DNA of 64,000 nt, from positions 992,001-1,056,000 of the forward strand of contig NC_063015.1 in assembly GCF_020509005.1 (NCBI RefSeq), written 5' to 3'. Shown in pieces: positions 21,597-35,159 of this stretch; positions within the stretch are counted from its first letter, which is position 1, and every line of letters starts with the position of its first letter. This stretch comes from Fulvia fulva (Eukaryota; Ascomycota; Dothideomycetes; Mycosphaerellales; Mycosphaerellaceae). The notes beneath the pieces were generated by a model, which was not told the DNA's origin, searched no databases, and was given only the letters and a program-made list of their open reading frames with translations. The position numbers and the translations under genes were made by a program.

Positions 21597-21905
21597 ATGT
21601 CGGAAGCTGCACCTGCACCTGACAACACTACCAACATCTTGAAACACCGCCTCCAACACTTCTTGCAGAAGCGGGAACCACCCAAGACTTTCTGCCCTTC
21701 CGATGTCGCAAGGGGCCTCACCACGCAGGACCTGTCAGACTGCCATTTCGACTCTTGGCGCGATGCTATGCCCGCCATCCGCGAGACCGCCTGGACAATG
21801 CGAGACGAAGCACTTCTCGAAGTCGTGCAGAAGGGAGAGCCAGTGGGCCATGTCGAACTCAAGGACATCAAAGGACCCATCCGCATTCGACGAGTCGCAT
21901 CCTAA
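21597..21905 (+). CDS. DUF3253-type small protein
   Basis: Single exon of 102 residues with ACCATGTC start context. It matches the bacterial DUF3253 pattern: PPKTFCPSDVARGL, then SWRDAMPAIRETAWTMRDEA, then LLEVVQKGEPVGHVELKDIK and the closing GPIRIRR. The predicted fold is a compact winged-helix-like domain of unknown function. The family is mainly bacterial by my knowledge. An intronless copy in a genome where nearly every neighbour has introns is compatible with horizontal acquisition, but shortness alone could explain the lack of introns. Confidence 0.75.
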   Translation: MSEAAPAPDNTTNILKHRLQHFLQKREPPKTFCPSDVARGLTTQDLSDCHFDSWRDAMPAIRETAWTMRDEALLEVVQKGEPVGHVELKDIKGPIRIRRVAS

Positions 21906-22328
21906 ACTACAGCACGGTTCCGGTCGAAGTCCATGCTATGTGCCTCGGTCGACGATCAAACATGCACATGCTCGACACCGACCACTCTCACCTAAGGCAC
22001 GAGAATGTGCTAGATCGACGGCTTGGATCCATATGAACCACGTGCGACCAACTGCCGTGCGCTACTGTCGCCCCATACCGAAACTGTCGGGCAAGGAGTT
22101 ACAGCCATCACCAGCCTGACACAGCAGATATGCATAGCTGCGGTAACAGAGCCCTCCGATGTATTGTATGCATAGGAGAGTGATATGAGGTCGCTGAGCA
22201 ACGCATGGTCTTTGTCGTGATGCATCGAAGCGATGTCGATGCTTGACCCGCACGGGCTGGCTGCGTCCCTTAACGCAGGCATTGAGGCATCGATGGCGGT
22301 CAAGGACGCTTGTGCCTGGCTGACAGAC
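21906..22328. other. convergent 3' intergenic region, nothing recognised
   Basis: About 420 bp between the stops of the DUF3253 gene and the FMN monooxygenase gene, which converge here. It should hold both 3' ends. Confidence 0.4.
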
Positions 22329-24313
22329 TTATCTGAGATTCTCCAGTACCCAGTCTGCTATCTCTGAGCTCGCACCGCTCTGGCAACCGTCACCGTTGGC
22401 TCCTCCATGCTCATCGTGCGACCCCTCCGCTGGTGGATGCCATATCAGCTTGGCCGCAGGATGAGCCTCAGGAGGCTCCCTTTGTCCAGGCTGCTCATAC
22501 AGATTCTCTCTGTAAGTACCACCAGGCGCACAATAATCCTCCCAAAACAGACCACGCCTCCGCAGCTCAGGAACCAACATCTCAATCACATCCTCGAAAG
22601 TCTGCGGCATCAACGCATACGCAATGTTGAACCCATCAACCCCACCCTCTTCAACCCACCTCTCCATCTCATCCGCCACTTTCTCCGCGGTCCCTACACA
22701 CGTAGCCCCCAACCCGCCCACCACAATATGCTCCGCCAACGTTTGTTTCGTCCACTTTCCGCCATTCACGTCCGGCGCCGTGCTAATGAGCCCCTCGATG
22801 TAGCTTCGAATCGCATTACTCTCAACATACCTCAACTCTTCATCGTCACCATAAGGCCCCATGTCCACACCTGTCCAGCCGCCGAACAACGCCAAAGCAC
22901 CCTCATAATCTCCATACTGGATGTAATCTCTGTACTTCGCATCCGCTTCCTCCTGCGTCCTACCAAGAACAGGACAAAATTTGGCCAGGACCTTGATAGA
23001 GTTCGGGTCTCGACCTAGCGTCGCTGCTTTGCTTCGAATCTCGGCGACGTTCTTGGCCACTGCGGCGGGTGAATGCTGAGATACGAACACTGCCTCAGCG
23101 TGCCGGGCGGCGAATTCTTTCCCTGCTTTTGAGGTCCCGGCTTGATAGATGACTGGTGTCCTTTGTGGCGAGGGAGCGCAGAAATGGGTTCCGGGAACTG
23201 TGAAGTGTTTGCCTTTGTGGTTGATCTCGCGGACGAGCTCTGGATCGGTGTACACCCCGGAGCCACGATCGAGTTTGACGGCGTCAGACCGCCCGGAGGC
23301 GTTCATGAGTTTGTAGACAACCTTTGACAAAGGTCAATCAGCTTGTCGACCGGCGACTTTCTCAACCTCCACCACCAAATTTCGAGATGAAACTCACCTC
23401 CATATACTCCTCACACATCTCATACCTCTCATCATGACCCAGATTCTCCGCCCCATTACTCAAATTCCTCGCAGCAGAATCCAGATACCCCGTCACAACA
23501 TTCCAGCCCAGCCTCCCATTCGTCAAATGGTCCACTGTACTGAGGCGACGGGCGAGGTGGTAGGGCGCTTCGTAGGTTGTTGAAATTGTTACGCCGAAAC
23601 CTATGCTTTTCGTTGCTGCTGCCATGGCGGGTCTGGAAACGTGAGTCAAAGATCAGGTGTTGCGGGTTGGCGATTGGGGTGTTTGCTTGGCTTACACAAC
23701 AGATAACGGCTCGTTCACGGGCCATTGGGCGCCGGAGCGGATTGCTGGGGAGAGGTTGCGGGGGCCGTTGTAGACGTCGTAGCCGCCGAGGACGTCGGCT
23801 ATGAAGATGCCTTGGAAGTGGCCTCGTTCCTGTTGGGGTGGGGTGGGGTTAGTGGTGGTGGTGGGTTTGTGGTGGGTCGTTGAGGGAGGGGGTTAAGTGC
23901 GTGGGATTAGAGCCAAGAGGGGAGAATGACAATGCCTGGGCAATGTCTCCTTGTGGTACCGTCGTGGAGTTTGGGTGGTGTAGGCTATCGAATGGTGTGT
24001 ACGTACCAGGAGCACAGCTAGGTCAATCCAGTGCTGGATTGAGTTGAAGTTTGAAGACTTGTCGTCAGGATGTCGCCAAAGACCTGGACTTTGGTGGCCG
24101 GAGCGTATGGACTGGTCAGCTCATGATGGTCTATGCAATTACTTCTTGACTAGGAGCCTTACACATCTCCACGAAGGCATTGAGAATCAGCTTCTTTCGT
24201 GGTGAGGAGCGGGTCGTGCCATGGGCTCCTCCGTTGCTGATGTGCGAGCCAACTCTGTGACTGCCGAGTCGATTTGGAATACTGCCATTACCATTGCCGA
24301 GTGAAGAGACCAT
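22329..24313 (-). CDS. FMN-dependent monooxygenase, NtaA/SnaA/DszA (luciferase-like) family
   Basis: Class C flavin monooxygenase that uses FMNH2 from a separate reductase. Five exons: 24313-24163, 24119-24007, 23829-23696, 23632-23398 and 23321-22329. They total 1626 nt and 541 residues, with phases matching at each junction. Family signatures appear in order: LILNAFVEM near the N-terminus, GHQSPGLWRHPDD, FQGIFIADVLGGYDVY, SGAQWPVNEPLSVVPAMA, then IGFGVTISTTYEAPYHLARR, STVDHLTNGRLGWNVVTGYL, VIYQAGTSKAGKEFAARHAE, and the C-terminal LMPQTFEDVIEMLVPELRRR. Substrates in the family include nitrilotriacetate, dibenzothiophene sulfone and sulfonates, so the one here is unknown. The first intron (24120-24162) is only 43 nt and its acceptor is the least certain. 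The C-terminal ~45 residues are an extension ending in DWVLENLR. Confidence 0.88.
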
Positions 24314-24787
24314 GATGATACCAGACCAGATTCGAAGATGTATTGCATGTCCTTGTTGTTGCTAAGGTCGATGGCGATGCGCGGGCCGATCAACCGAGAC
24401 TCCCCACTTTGCCGAAGCTGCTGGCGCTCTCCGGCCTCTCCCTCCTTCTTCTTCTTCTTCCCAGCCATACCCCTCGTCCTTGTTGCATTCATCCTTCACG
24501 TTAGAACATCATGTCGTTCCGCGCGTCTTCATTCCACCGTCGACAGCCGCATCCGACCTTGATCAGGATAGATCGATGCCATTCGGCAAGGCCAACCTTC
24601 TTTCAAGTCTGTCAACTGGGATCATCTGCGGCCGCCATTGCTAGGATGTACCATAACCACGATCACTAACCACGACAGCACGCCAACATCGAAAGCCTGA
24701 TCTGCCAATGACTGATATTAGCCGACCACATTATGTCAGCTGCGGACAGCTGAATTTTGCGGCTCAGAGGACGCTACAGTTTTTCCC
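24314..24787. other. intergenic, promoter side of the FMN monooxygenase gene
   Basis: About 470 bp with a short CTTCTTCTTCTT tract near 24450 and no supported gene. Confidence 0.35.
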
Positions 24788-25531
24788 TTGATCTTTCATG
24801 TAGAGACTGCGAGCCGCTTCATCCAGCCCGTGAGCGGAACGAGAGAGCACGTCGGTGCAGAAAGACCTCACCTGGAACTACCGACCGAAATCCTCGACCA
24901 GACATGTGGACACCTTCCGCTTCCCTCGCCGATAGTGCTTGGCCGAGAACGATGGGAGCATCTCGAGCTGGCTCACGGCGCAAAGAAGTCCTCCCATGCC
25001 GACATCAAGCCCCAGACAAACAACGATGAGTATGCGGCACGACTCAGCACCATTGCGAGCATCGCAATGGTGTTGTTACATGTATCCTCGATCGGGTTCA
25101 TCCAGCACGAGAACAAAGTCCATACCGTGAGTTAATTGACTTTCTGTCGCATAATTTGGAGAGACTTGTCGTCTTGGTGGCTCGGCGACCATCGGCCCCT
25201 TTCCAGCGCGATTGCAGCAGGGGTGAGTCTTCAAACACTGGAGCACTTGACGAGACCGCGGACTATAAAGGCATCCGCACAGAGATCCGTTGCATATGCT
25301 ATCGTTCGCGAGTGTTGTCGATACGCCGCCGCTGCACCTTCGACGCTGAAGGCGAAACATATCGACCTTGCATGGAGCTCCGCGCTCGCGGCTGAAGCTA
25401 GAGAGCTATTTGGACATGATTCTGCCTGGAATATTGAGCCGATAGTGGATGATAGCGAGCTGACATATCCCAGTCCCGTCTTGGGCGTGAATGTCAATAC
25501 CCAGGACCGCGATAAAGTGTACAAGGATTAG
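24788..25531 (+). CDS. hypothetical protein, possibly F-box-like N-terminus
   Basis: Two consecutive frames, about 24788-25132 and 25175-25531, may be exons of one gene; a GTGAGT donor follows the first block at about 25129. The first contains LELPTEILDQTCGHLPLPS, which resembles the start of an F-box. The second is Ala-rich and helical (AIAAGVSLQTLEHLTRP, then LAWSSALAAEARELFG) and ends QDRDKVYKD. The intron acceptor is not clear, and no other domain is recognised. The codon pattern is plausible, but support is limited to frame openness and the single motif. Confidence 0.3.
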
Positions 25532-25703
25532 TCGCAGCGAGATCCGACCTCCATAGTCGTGAGGCGAGTGTGATGCATGTAGCTGTAACTCACAACTCGA
25601 CACATCTTTAGCAAGCCAGCACCACAAACCAGTATCACAGCACCATCAACACACATCGTATCAAGGCAAAGCACGAAGCGGTATCCCATTGCAAACAACG
25701 TAT

Positions 25704-26048
25704 CTACAGCCATGCGACCAGCGCAGAGGGCGATTCATCCTCTCCCTCGCCTTCCCCTCGACCCAAATCTCCACGCCCCAAAACAAACAACATCTCCACC
25801 TCATCGCGAATCTTCTTCTTCTTCTTCTTCTTCTTCTTCTTCTTCTTCTTCTTCTTCTTCTTCTTCTTCTTCTTCTTCTTCTTCTTCTTCTTCTTCTTCT
25901 TCTTCTTCTTCTTCTCCTCCTTCTCCTTCTTCAGTGCTGCCGAAGCAGCTGCGGCGGTGGCGTGCTGGACGCGCTGCTGACCGTAGTAGGCCAGCAAGCC
26001 CACTACGGCCATTTTCATGCCGTTGATGATGGCGGCGGTGGTCTGCAT
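25704..26048 (-). CDS. small protein with a 34-residue poly-lysine run
   Basis: Minus-strand frame of 114 residues with a good start context (CAGTATGC). Residues 1-40 read like a small single-helix membrane protein (MKMAVVGLLAYYGQQ), followed by an Ala-rich helix and KKEKEE. Then comes an uninterrupted run of 34 lysines coded entirely by AAG, from the triplet repeat at 25811-25915. The C-terminal IRDEVEMLFVLGRGD region is acidic. The short hydrophobic N-terminus with a lysine-rich tail recalls small mitochondrial inner-membrane subunits, but I cannot name one. If real, tail length should vary between isolates. Alternatively the repeat is untranslated and only the first ~45 residues matter. 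Confidence 0.4.
   Translation of the reverse strand: MQTTAAIINGMKMAVVGLLAYYGQQRVQHATAAAASAALKKEKEEKKKKKKKKKKKKKKKKKKKKKKKKKKKKKKKKKKIRDEVEMLFVLGRGDLGRGEGEGEDESPSALVAWL
25811..25915 (+). repeat. perfect (TCT)35 microsatellite
   Basis: 105 nt of uninterrupted TCT units on the plus strand (AAG/AGA on the minus), followed by imperfect CTC/CTT units. It lies inside the minus-strand small-protein frame, where it codes poly-lysine. The same tract opens long Ser-, Leu- and Phe-type shadow frames on the plus strand that should be ignored. Confidence 0.98.
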
Positions 26049-26487
26049 ACTGACGTTAGTGGAGGTTGCTAAGGGGAGGGATAAGGATTTTGAGTACGGT
26101 GGTTGGAGGCATTGTGGCGGCGGTATTGTTTATGTGGTACTATGTCGCTTGGTTTGGGTTGTGGTTTGCTCAACTCAACTTTCACGCTCGCGAGAGGGTA
26201 TAGAATAGCCGCACTTAAGCGATGGGTTCCACGCTATAGCTAACGGCTATGATGCTATGGGGTTTGCACTGCGAGCTTTGTCTTCACTTGCAGAAGCCGG
26301 GTGAGTTCTGCGTGAGGCATGCGGCAGGGCGGATTGCGCTTCTTGTGAAGAAGCCAGGACTGAAGCACGGATAGTGATGCCTCCTGAACAAGATCATCTC
26401 CCATTTCAGGGTGATTCCATTGCCCAAAGCGCCCAGCGCTCCATTGATCGACCTATTGCCACGCTACGGACAGCAGTATCTCCCGCT
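26049..26487. other. intergenic, nothing recognised
   Basis: About 440 bp between the poly-lysine frame start and the mannosyltransferase stop. Presumed promoter of the former and 3' flank of the latter. Confidence 0.35.
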
Positions 26488-27975
26488 TCAAGTACCACTA
26501 CTAAACTCCCCACTATCAATCAACCAATACCCTCCCACCTCCTCAAACACCTCATTGAACCCCTGCACCAACTCCCCAAACGGCCTCGCCTCCACATCCT
26601 TCATATCAGTACACATCTGCACCCCCACGCTCTCCGGCTTATGCTTCCAGTAACTTGCCCCATCAAACTTGATCTCCGCCCTCGTCAATTCCTCCGCATC
26701 GTACGGCTTGGTACCAGTCTTATACGCGTGAAAAATGCCGCCATGGCTCGCCCTCAAGAATGTCATAACTTGCTTATCCATCGTCTTCAACAACCCGCCA
26801 TGCATAAACACCACACGCCCATCCTCGCGGTCCGGGTGGAATTGAGCAAAATGGTGGCCGCAGAAATGATCAGGTGCCATTTTGATTCCTACAGTGGCGA
26901 GCCAGTGGGCAGGACGGCCGTAGGTTGTTTTGAGGGCGTGCCAGGCGAAGCGGAAGGTATCTTTGTCGCCGAGGAGGATGTTGTTGTAGTATTCTGAGTT
27001 TTTGTCGTTGATGAAGAACATTGCCAGTTGCAGGTGGTACCAGAATTTGCGTTTGTCGATGAGCGCTTGGCCGCTTTCTTGTTCGTATTCGTCTTTGCGA
27101 CAGGGTGTGTTGGTTATGGGCCAGACGGGGTTCTGGACTCGTGTGCGAGCGATGTCGGGCCAGAAGACGGTGCCATGTTCCTTGTAAGTTTTCGAATTGA
27201 AGAGATCTTCGGGCGGGATCGTTGGGATGTTATCGCTGTCCATTAGGAGGATCTCAGCGAAGTTACTGTTAAGGATCGCGGCGGTCTTGAGTTGGTAATT
27301 TACATGCACTATTCCTCCGAGCTGGACGTGGTAGATGTTGGTAGGGGAGGATAGGTCGTTGTAGGTAATGAGAGGCCAGAGGGTCGACAGCTCCTGCTTC
27401 TTTTCTTCATTCATCTCATCGCCCCAGTAGTGCAGTTCGACGGGGATAGAGGATCCTAGTCTCTTCAATTGGCGAAGAAGGACCTTAACGCGGTGGAAAC
27501 TCTGACTCTGTCCTCCAACAATTACAATTCCGCGCCCGTCCAGCTTGCTAGAGATGTCGCCGTAAGGGATCGTGCCATACATCATGAAGTCCTGCCATTG
27601 TGCCCGTCGTGCATCCAGGACCAAGTCACTCGTGTCGTTGCGAACCCAAGCAGTGTCGACGAACCCATTCTCTCCTCCATCGAACTGGAAGTTCACACGT
27701 TCCAGGTCTTGAGGATTCCAAGCACAGCCGGCTTTAGCTTCCTTCATGGATACGGGCTTCAGCTTGAGTACTTCCTCGAAGTGCAGCCACCAGTCGTCCG
27801 CATCGGGTTTTGTGTTACCGTTCGTGTAGATGTTGTCCGTCAAGCCGCTGGCTTTGTACTGGGCGGGCGTCAGTGGTGTTGGCTCTTGTCCAAGCGAGCC
27901 ATGCCAAAGCGTCCAGAGGCCCAGGACACATATCGACGCCACTAGGAGCGTGATCAGTGGCCGGAGTCTGAGCAT
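26488..27975 (-). CDS. Golgi mannosyltransferase, MNN2-type (Mannosyl_trans3 family)
   Basis: Type II membrane glycosyltransferase of 495 residues that would add alpha-linked mannose from GDP-mannose to wall glycoprotein mannans in the Golgi. ATG 27975 (MLRLRPLITLL) is the first ATG in frame; 27 nt of open frame upstream begin with TTG. Residues 5-22 form the signal-anchor helix, followed by a short stem. The catalytic domain starts with GIVIVGGQSQSFHRVKVLLR at about 150, then IPVELHYWGDEMNEEKK. The nucleotide-sugar/metal DxD motif is DSD in ILLMDSDNIP (about 246-248). Further family landmarks are FWPDIARTRVQNPVWPIT, GQALIDKRKFWYHLQLAMFF, KDTFRFAW and FCGHHFAQFHPD. No introns are seen. Linkage (alpha-1,2 versus alpha-1,3) cannot be settled by eye. 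Confidence 0.88.
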   Translation of the reverse strand: MLRLRPLITLLVASICVLGLWTLWHGSLGQEPTPLTPAQYKASGLTDNIYTNGNTKPDADDWWLHFEEVLKLKPVSMKEAKAGCAWNPQDLERVNFQFDGGENGFVDTAWVRNDTSDLVLDARRAQWQDFMMYGTIPYGDISSKLDGRGIVIVGGQSQSFHRVKVLLRQLKRLGSSIPVELHYWGDEMNEEKKQELSTLWPLITYNDLSSPTNIYHVQLGGIVHVNYQLKTAAILNSNFAEILLMDSDNIPTIPPEDLFNSKTYKEHGTVFWPDIARTRVQNPVWPITNTPCRKDEYEQESGQALIDKRKFWYHLQLAMFFINDKNSEYYNNILLGDKDTFRFAWHALKTTYGRPAHWLATVGIKMAPDHFCGHHFAQFHPDREDGRVVFMHGGLLKTMDKQVMTFLRASHGGIFHAYKTGTKPYDAEELTRAEIKFDGASYWKHKPESVGVQMCTDMKDVEARPFGELVQGFNEVFEEVGGYWLIDSGEFSSGT

Positions 27976-28412
27976 TCTGACGGTCTCGGTGGTGGTAGTC
28001 AAGGTGCGTGAGCGTGGTATGTCGAGCGTTGCTCAGATACAGGAGAAGCTGTCGAGGTGAGCATTGTCATTCACTAAGACGCCACCGGCTTTCCAATGTG
28101 AATGGCCATGACATAGCCAACGATGAACAGATGCTTGAAGTGAGCAGAAGTGAATTCACGATGTGAAAGTCGCGGGCATGAAGATGCAGTGCCGTTGTGG
28201 CTCGCCTCGGCGTCGAGTCTGTGGATCAGCATAAACCTAGTTTACTAAACGAATGAACGTTCGCCAATACATACGCCGATAATGCTTCGCTCGGCTGTGC
28301 CTTCCTGTGCGCTGATCCTCCGAGATGTGTATCCACTTGTTGATGTGGTCTTTCATGTGATAGTGCCATACCGCTTGGTTTCTGCGACATTACTACTCGT
28401 TACTCTCGTAAA
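27976..28412. other. intergenic, nothing recognised
   Basis: About 440 bp upstream of the mannosyltransferase gene and downstream of the coiled-coil gene. No motif worth naming. Confidence 0.35.
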
Positions 28413-29888
28413 TCACTGCCGTAAAATACTCCCCTCCGGACTCTCCACCACCTTCCCATCATACACAAACCCCACAACCTTCTTCCCCATCTTCCTCGGC
28501 GGCGGAATCACAACATGATCACAATTGCCCTTATTTTGCGCCGAGATAGCGTTCGCCAGATCCCTCATAACCTTTGTCATCTCACGCTGGCCCGTCATAA
28601 GTTCTCGAGCCTGACTGTTTGTAGCCTCCATCCTCTTCTCCAGCTTCTTCATGTTCTCCTGGGCTTTATCTTCAACTTCAGTAGACCGCCTGGCGAGGAG
28701 ACGGTGGGTGTCCATGTTGGCTGTGGCGAGCTTTTGGATGAAGTCGGAGGTTGTCGCTATGCCGTTGTGCATTTTGGTTTGCGCGTCATCAGTTGATGAG
28801 TGCTTTTGTTGAAGGGAGTGGATGGATTTGGCGTTCTGTTCGGTGACGGCCTGGATCTTGCTGAGATGGGATGTGAGAGCTGAAAGTATGAACTTGGGGT
28901 CTCCTCCTCCAGGACTCGACTCGCCACTTTGCCTGCTGGACTTTTCGAGAGTTGCGTGGATCTTGTTCAGGCGTTCGGTCATGGGCGTGAGATCGAGGTC
29001 GGCATTCTTCGAAGGTGTTTGGACTTGCTTGTGTTGAGCTTCGACGAGTGCTTTGATCTGCTCGGCGTTGCGTTCTGTCGCATTGCGTATAGCTTCAAGA
29101 TGCTCGAGTAGAGGATTACGTTGCTGTTCAATCGCCTTTCTTACTGCTTGCATCTCATCGACCAGAGGGCTAACATCGATCTCGCCGGAGTTCGCTTCAA
29201 CTGCTTCTCTTGTTGCATTTTGTGCCTCAACAAGCTCTCGCAGGAAGTCCGTCTGGGTCGTCGATGATGTCTGCAGCGATCTCAGATGGTCTTCACATGG
29301 CTGGAGGTCAACATGTTCTGCACTCTGTGTAATAGCTTGTCGCGTAGACTGCTGCGACTCAAGCAACTGCTGCAAGACCTCGACATTGGCTCTAGCACCG
29401 GAGTCTAAACCCTCCAAGTGCTTCTGTAGAGGCGACGTCTGGCTATTCCCTTCCACTATTGCTTGTTGTATCTGCTTCAGACGAGTGTTCAGGGTACCCA
29501 GAAGACTCGTTATGTGCCCAAGCTCTTCCGTAAGACCTTTGCTATCGACATATCCATTGCTCTTCCCATCTCTTTGCAATCTGTCCGTCTCTTGCTCTTG
29601 CTCCTCAACCCCCGTCAATCGTTCCGCCCCATCGCCCTGTCCCTCCACTGTGCGTACATCATTTGCTCTGACATTGCTCTCCAGCGTGCCTTTGCCGTAC
29701 GATTCCGACAAGCGTCGAGCAATAGACACCGGTTCCTCGCCCGTGCTCTCCAGTCGCGAGGGTATGATCAGTCCCTCAGCATGGTCCAAGACAGGTCTGT
29801 ACTGTCCATTTGGGATGTTCTTGAGATTACCAGTTGTTCGTCGTCGCCTCGGACTGAGCCAGGACATGGTCGAAGTTCTTTCCGGCAT
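28413..29888 (-). CDS. long coiled-coil hypothetical protein
   Basis: 491 residues from ATG 29888 (MPERTSTMSWLSPRRRR; the frame upstream begins with TTG, and a second ATG lies seven codons later). The first ~110 residues are basic and disordered. Residues ~115-440 are almost entirely helical and built of diverged repeats of about 45 residues with the pattern L-x2-LxE-x-NAT-x-N-x-EQI (e.g. LLEHLEAIRNATERNAEQI and LRELVEAQNATREAVEANS). That points to a long rod or tethering protein. Near the C-terminus, MKKLEKRMEATNSQARELM continues the coil, and the last 30 residues include a basic PPRKMGKKVVGFV. No catalytic domain. Function unknown; homologues are presumably confined to ascomycetes. Confidence 0.7.
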   Translation of the reverse strand: MPERTSTMSWLSPRRRRTTGNLKNIPNGQYRPVLDHAEGLIIPSRLESTGEEPVSIARRLSESYGKGTLESNVRANDVRTVEGQGDGAERLTGVEEQEQETDRLQRDGKSNGYVDSKGLTEELGHITSLLGTLNTRLKQIQQAIVEGNSQTSPLQKHLEGLDSGARANVEVLQQLLESQQSTRQAITQSAEHVDLQPCEDHLRSLQTSSTTQTDFLRELVEAQNATREAVEANSGEIDVSPLVDEMQAVRKAIEQQRNPLLEHLEAIRNATERNAEQIKALVEAQHKQVQTPSKNADLDLTPMTERLNKIHATLEKSSRQSGESSPGGGDPKFILSALTSHLSKIQAVTEQNAKSIHSLQQKHSSTDDAQTKMHNGIATTSDFIQKLATANMDTHRLLARRSTEVEDKAQENMKKLEKRMEATNSQARELMTGQREMTKVMRDLANAISAQNKGNCDHVVIPPPRKMGKKVVGFVYDGKVVESPEGSILRQ

Positions 29889-30337
29889 GGTCGCGAAGCT
29901 TGCCGTATACAAAGCCTAAAGCGGTGTAGTGTACGACAGAGGTCGATGCAGGAGCACTTTACATTGCAGCAATCGCCTTCTTGAAGCACGAACGATTTTG
30001 TGTTATATGCGCGATGACTTATCGCAGAGAGGACGACTCTTTCGATGAGAGAACACTTGCTACGACGATGACGGTCAGGTCTGGTGGTTGCCCGACCAGC
30101 TGCGAAGTGACGTGACATGACAGGGGAGTACAGACAAGGATTGAAACAGGTACCGGGAGCTGCGTATCTACAAGGCTCATCGTCACGAAAGGTGCAGAAA
30201 CCTACGTCTATCAAGCATTGCAAAAAGCGCCATCTCATGCCTCTCGCTATGCTCCATGCAATTCTCTGGCACGCCGGCCAGTCGATCTAACGCCATTATT
30301 CCAGTTTGTAGCGTCGCTCTCGAATCGTATGCTCCTA
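29889..30337. other. intergenic, nothing recognised
   Basis: About 450 bp between the coiled-coil gene start and the 3' end of the E2 gene. A 5' exon of the coiled-coil gene could lie here but none is evident. Confidence 0.35.
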
Positions 30338-33247
<2,910 letters not shown>

Positions 33248-35159
33248 GCTCGGTTGTGATGTGGCCTACTATCAGTATCAGGGTCAGTCTATTACTCTCG
33301 AGTAGCGTAGGCACAAGCGCGCTTACAGGCGATGCGGTGGTTGTATTGGCGGTGGTGGTTGAGGTGAGGCTATGGTGCGGAAAAGCTGGTTGGTGGAGGG
33401 TCGCGTTGATGTTTCAAGCGAGAGATGACCAGCTTTGCATCGGGGACCTTATTAGAGGAGCGGTGTTTGACTTACGCAACCCATCGTCTTCATGCACCGT
33501 TCAATGTCTTAGTGAACAGTCATGGCATGTTTGTGTCAGGTGAATCGGCTGTGAGGTTGCTTGGGAGAAAAGGCGGGCAGGGTTCAGGCAGCACGGCGGG
33601 CAGCATGCTGCTCAGCCCGATCTTTGCGTGGCGTCAACCACCAACACATACATGTGCGACATGCGTATCACGTGCTAGCGACAGGTGAGCGAAGCAGATA
33701 CTGCTAACAATTGTGCTCCAGAAGCGTGAGGAATCGTCTCCTCTGTGGTTATCGAAGTGCTTCGACATAAAGCCAACAACGCAAGCGATCTGTAATGCGG
33801 AGACACATCCACAAGAAAGGGTCGTGGTAACACCAACAATAGGAGCGGACGACAAGGTCTACCGTCGTCGGAAGAGGAAGAGGAAGAGCACGACCATTGG
33901 ACTGCGACACTGTCGGTAGATCAATCTCGGTCGCGACGGCAGGTCTCTGGCTCATCGATGGATTCTGCGCAGCACCGTAAGCTGATCGAAGGTTGAGAGC
34001 CGTACTGGTCTGCGAGAGACTGCTTTTCTCGACGGGCAGCATATTGCGATAGAGGCGGGCATTTGGCTTCAGAGATCGTTGGGGGTCGTGGGCGGTCGTC
34101 GTGGGCAGTATTGGCAGAAAGAGCTTGGAAATGCTCGTTGGATATCGTGAGACGGATGTGAGATGTCATTTGATGCTGGTCCACTGCCTCGATGGTGCAG
34201 TGATTGTGTTGGATTGTGTTCAACGTCTGCAAGAAGTCAGCGAAATGCAATGCTCATTGTGTCCGGCTTGCTATGGCTGTGGCAGTGTGGCCATGAGCCT
34301 ACGGCTTGGCTCACATAACCACAAATGCGTCCGGTTCGCACGATCGCAGGGGACAGTTCCGTGGCACTCAATGAAGCGGCACGCTGTGAGAGACAACAGA
34401 AGCAATCGAGACCAGACTCCCTGGTGGAAAGCGCGTCCAAATCCGAGCCATCATGCTGCAACGCGACAGTGTCTGCCTCATTCATGCCTCTACAGCACTC
34501 CGATAAACAGCCATTGCGTTGCACAATAGCGTATAATGCAGTAATGGGTTAGTATTGCAAAGAAAGCGAGATGGCTGAGGGAGAGAAGGAGTCCATGATG
34601 AAAACAGAAGCCAGCTTTCACAATCCCGTGCCCAGCCCAGCATTTCGGGTTTGCCTTTTACAGCTTCCCGACTCCGCTGCGACACTTCTTCACCTTTCCT
34701 CTTCACCGCACAAACATCGTCTGTATATTCCAACGATTCGGACTGTCACTAGCCTGACATGTGAAGAAGAAAATCGGCAGTGAGACATGGTTGGGCTCGA
34801 AGCCGGCAACGCTCCACCAGGGCCACCGAACGTCCCGAAAGCTGCTCCGCCACTTGAGGATAGGCTCATCATCGTCCCAATAGGTTGAGCTCAGCGGCGA
34901 TAGCAGACATTTCTACGTAGTTTTTGGAGAGGACAAGTATTTGACTACGCTTCCCACAGTATCGTGAAGTGTTCTACTGCTGAGATCACAGTCCCGTTGC
35001 ATACATACATTCCTCCTAGCAGCACCTAATATCAATGCCATTTGTAGCGGAACTGAGCGATCGACAACAACATCTGGATTGCGGATAGATACGACTAGAG
35101 CAAGCTGTATTCTTGCGAGCAACGATCCGTTCTGAATGTCATACGACTGGAAAGTCGCA
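33248..35159. other. 1.9-kb region with no supported gene
   Basis: It holds the promoter of the E2-like gene at its left end. Small frames near 33713, 34571 and 34790 (the last a 33-codon Pro-rich frame, MVGLEAGNAPPGPP...) have no family and no splice partners. No repeats or RNA genes seen. Confidence 0.4.

Noticed and set aside
12119..24313. Peroxygenase, aldehyde dehydrogenase and FMN monooxygenase considered as a catabolic gene cluster
   Set aside because: They are separated by unrelated housekeeping-type genes (SH3 adaptor, RNase III-like) and share no visible regulatory motif; co-location may be chance.
25689..26072. Plus-strand frames coding poly-Leu or poly-Ser across the microsatellite
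   Set aside because: Produced purely by reading the (TCT)35 repeat in other frames; flanks have no coding character.
29053..29919. 288-codon plus-strand frame antisense to the coiled-coil gene
   Set aside because: Cys/Ser/Arg-rich mirror of the repetitive minus-strand coding sequence.
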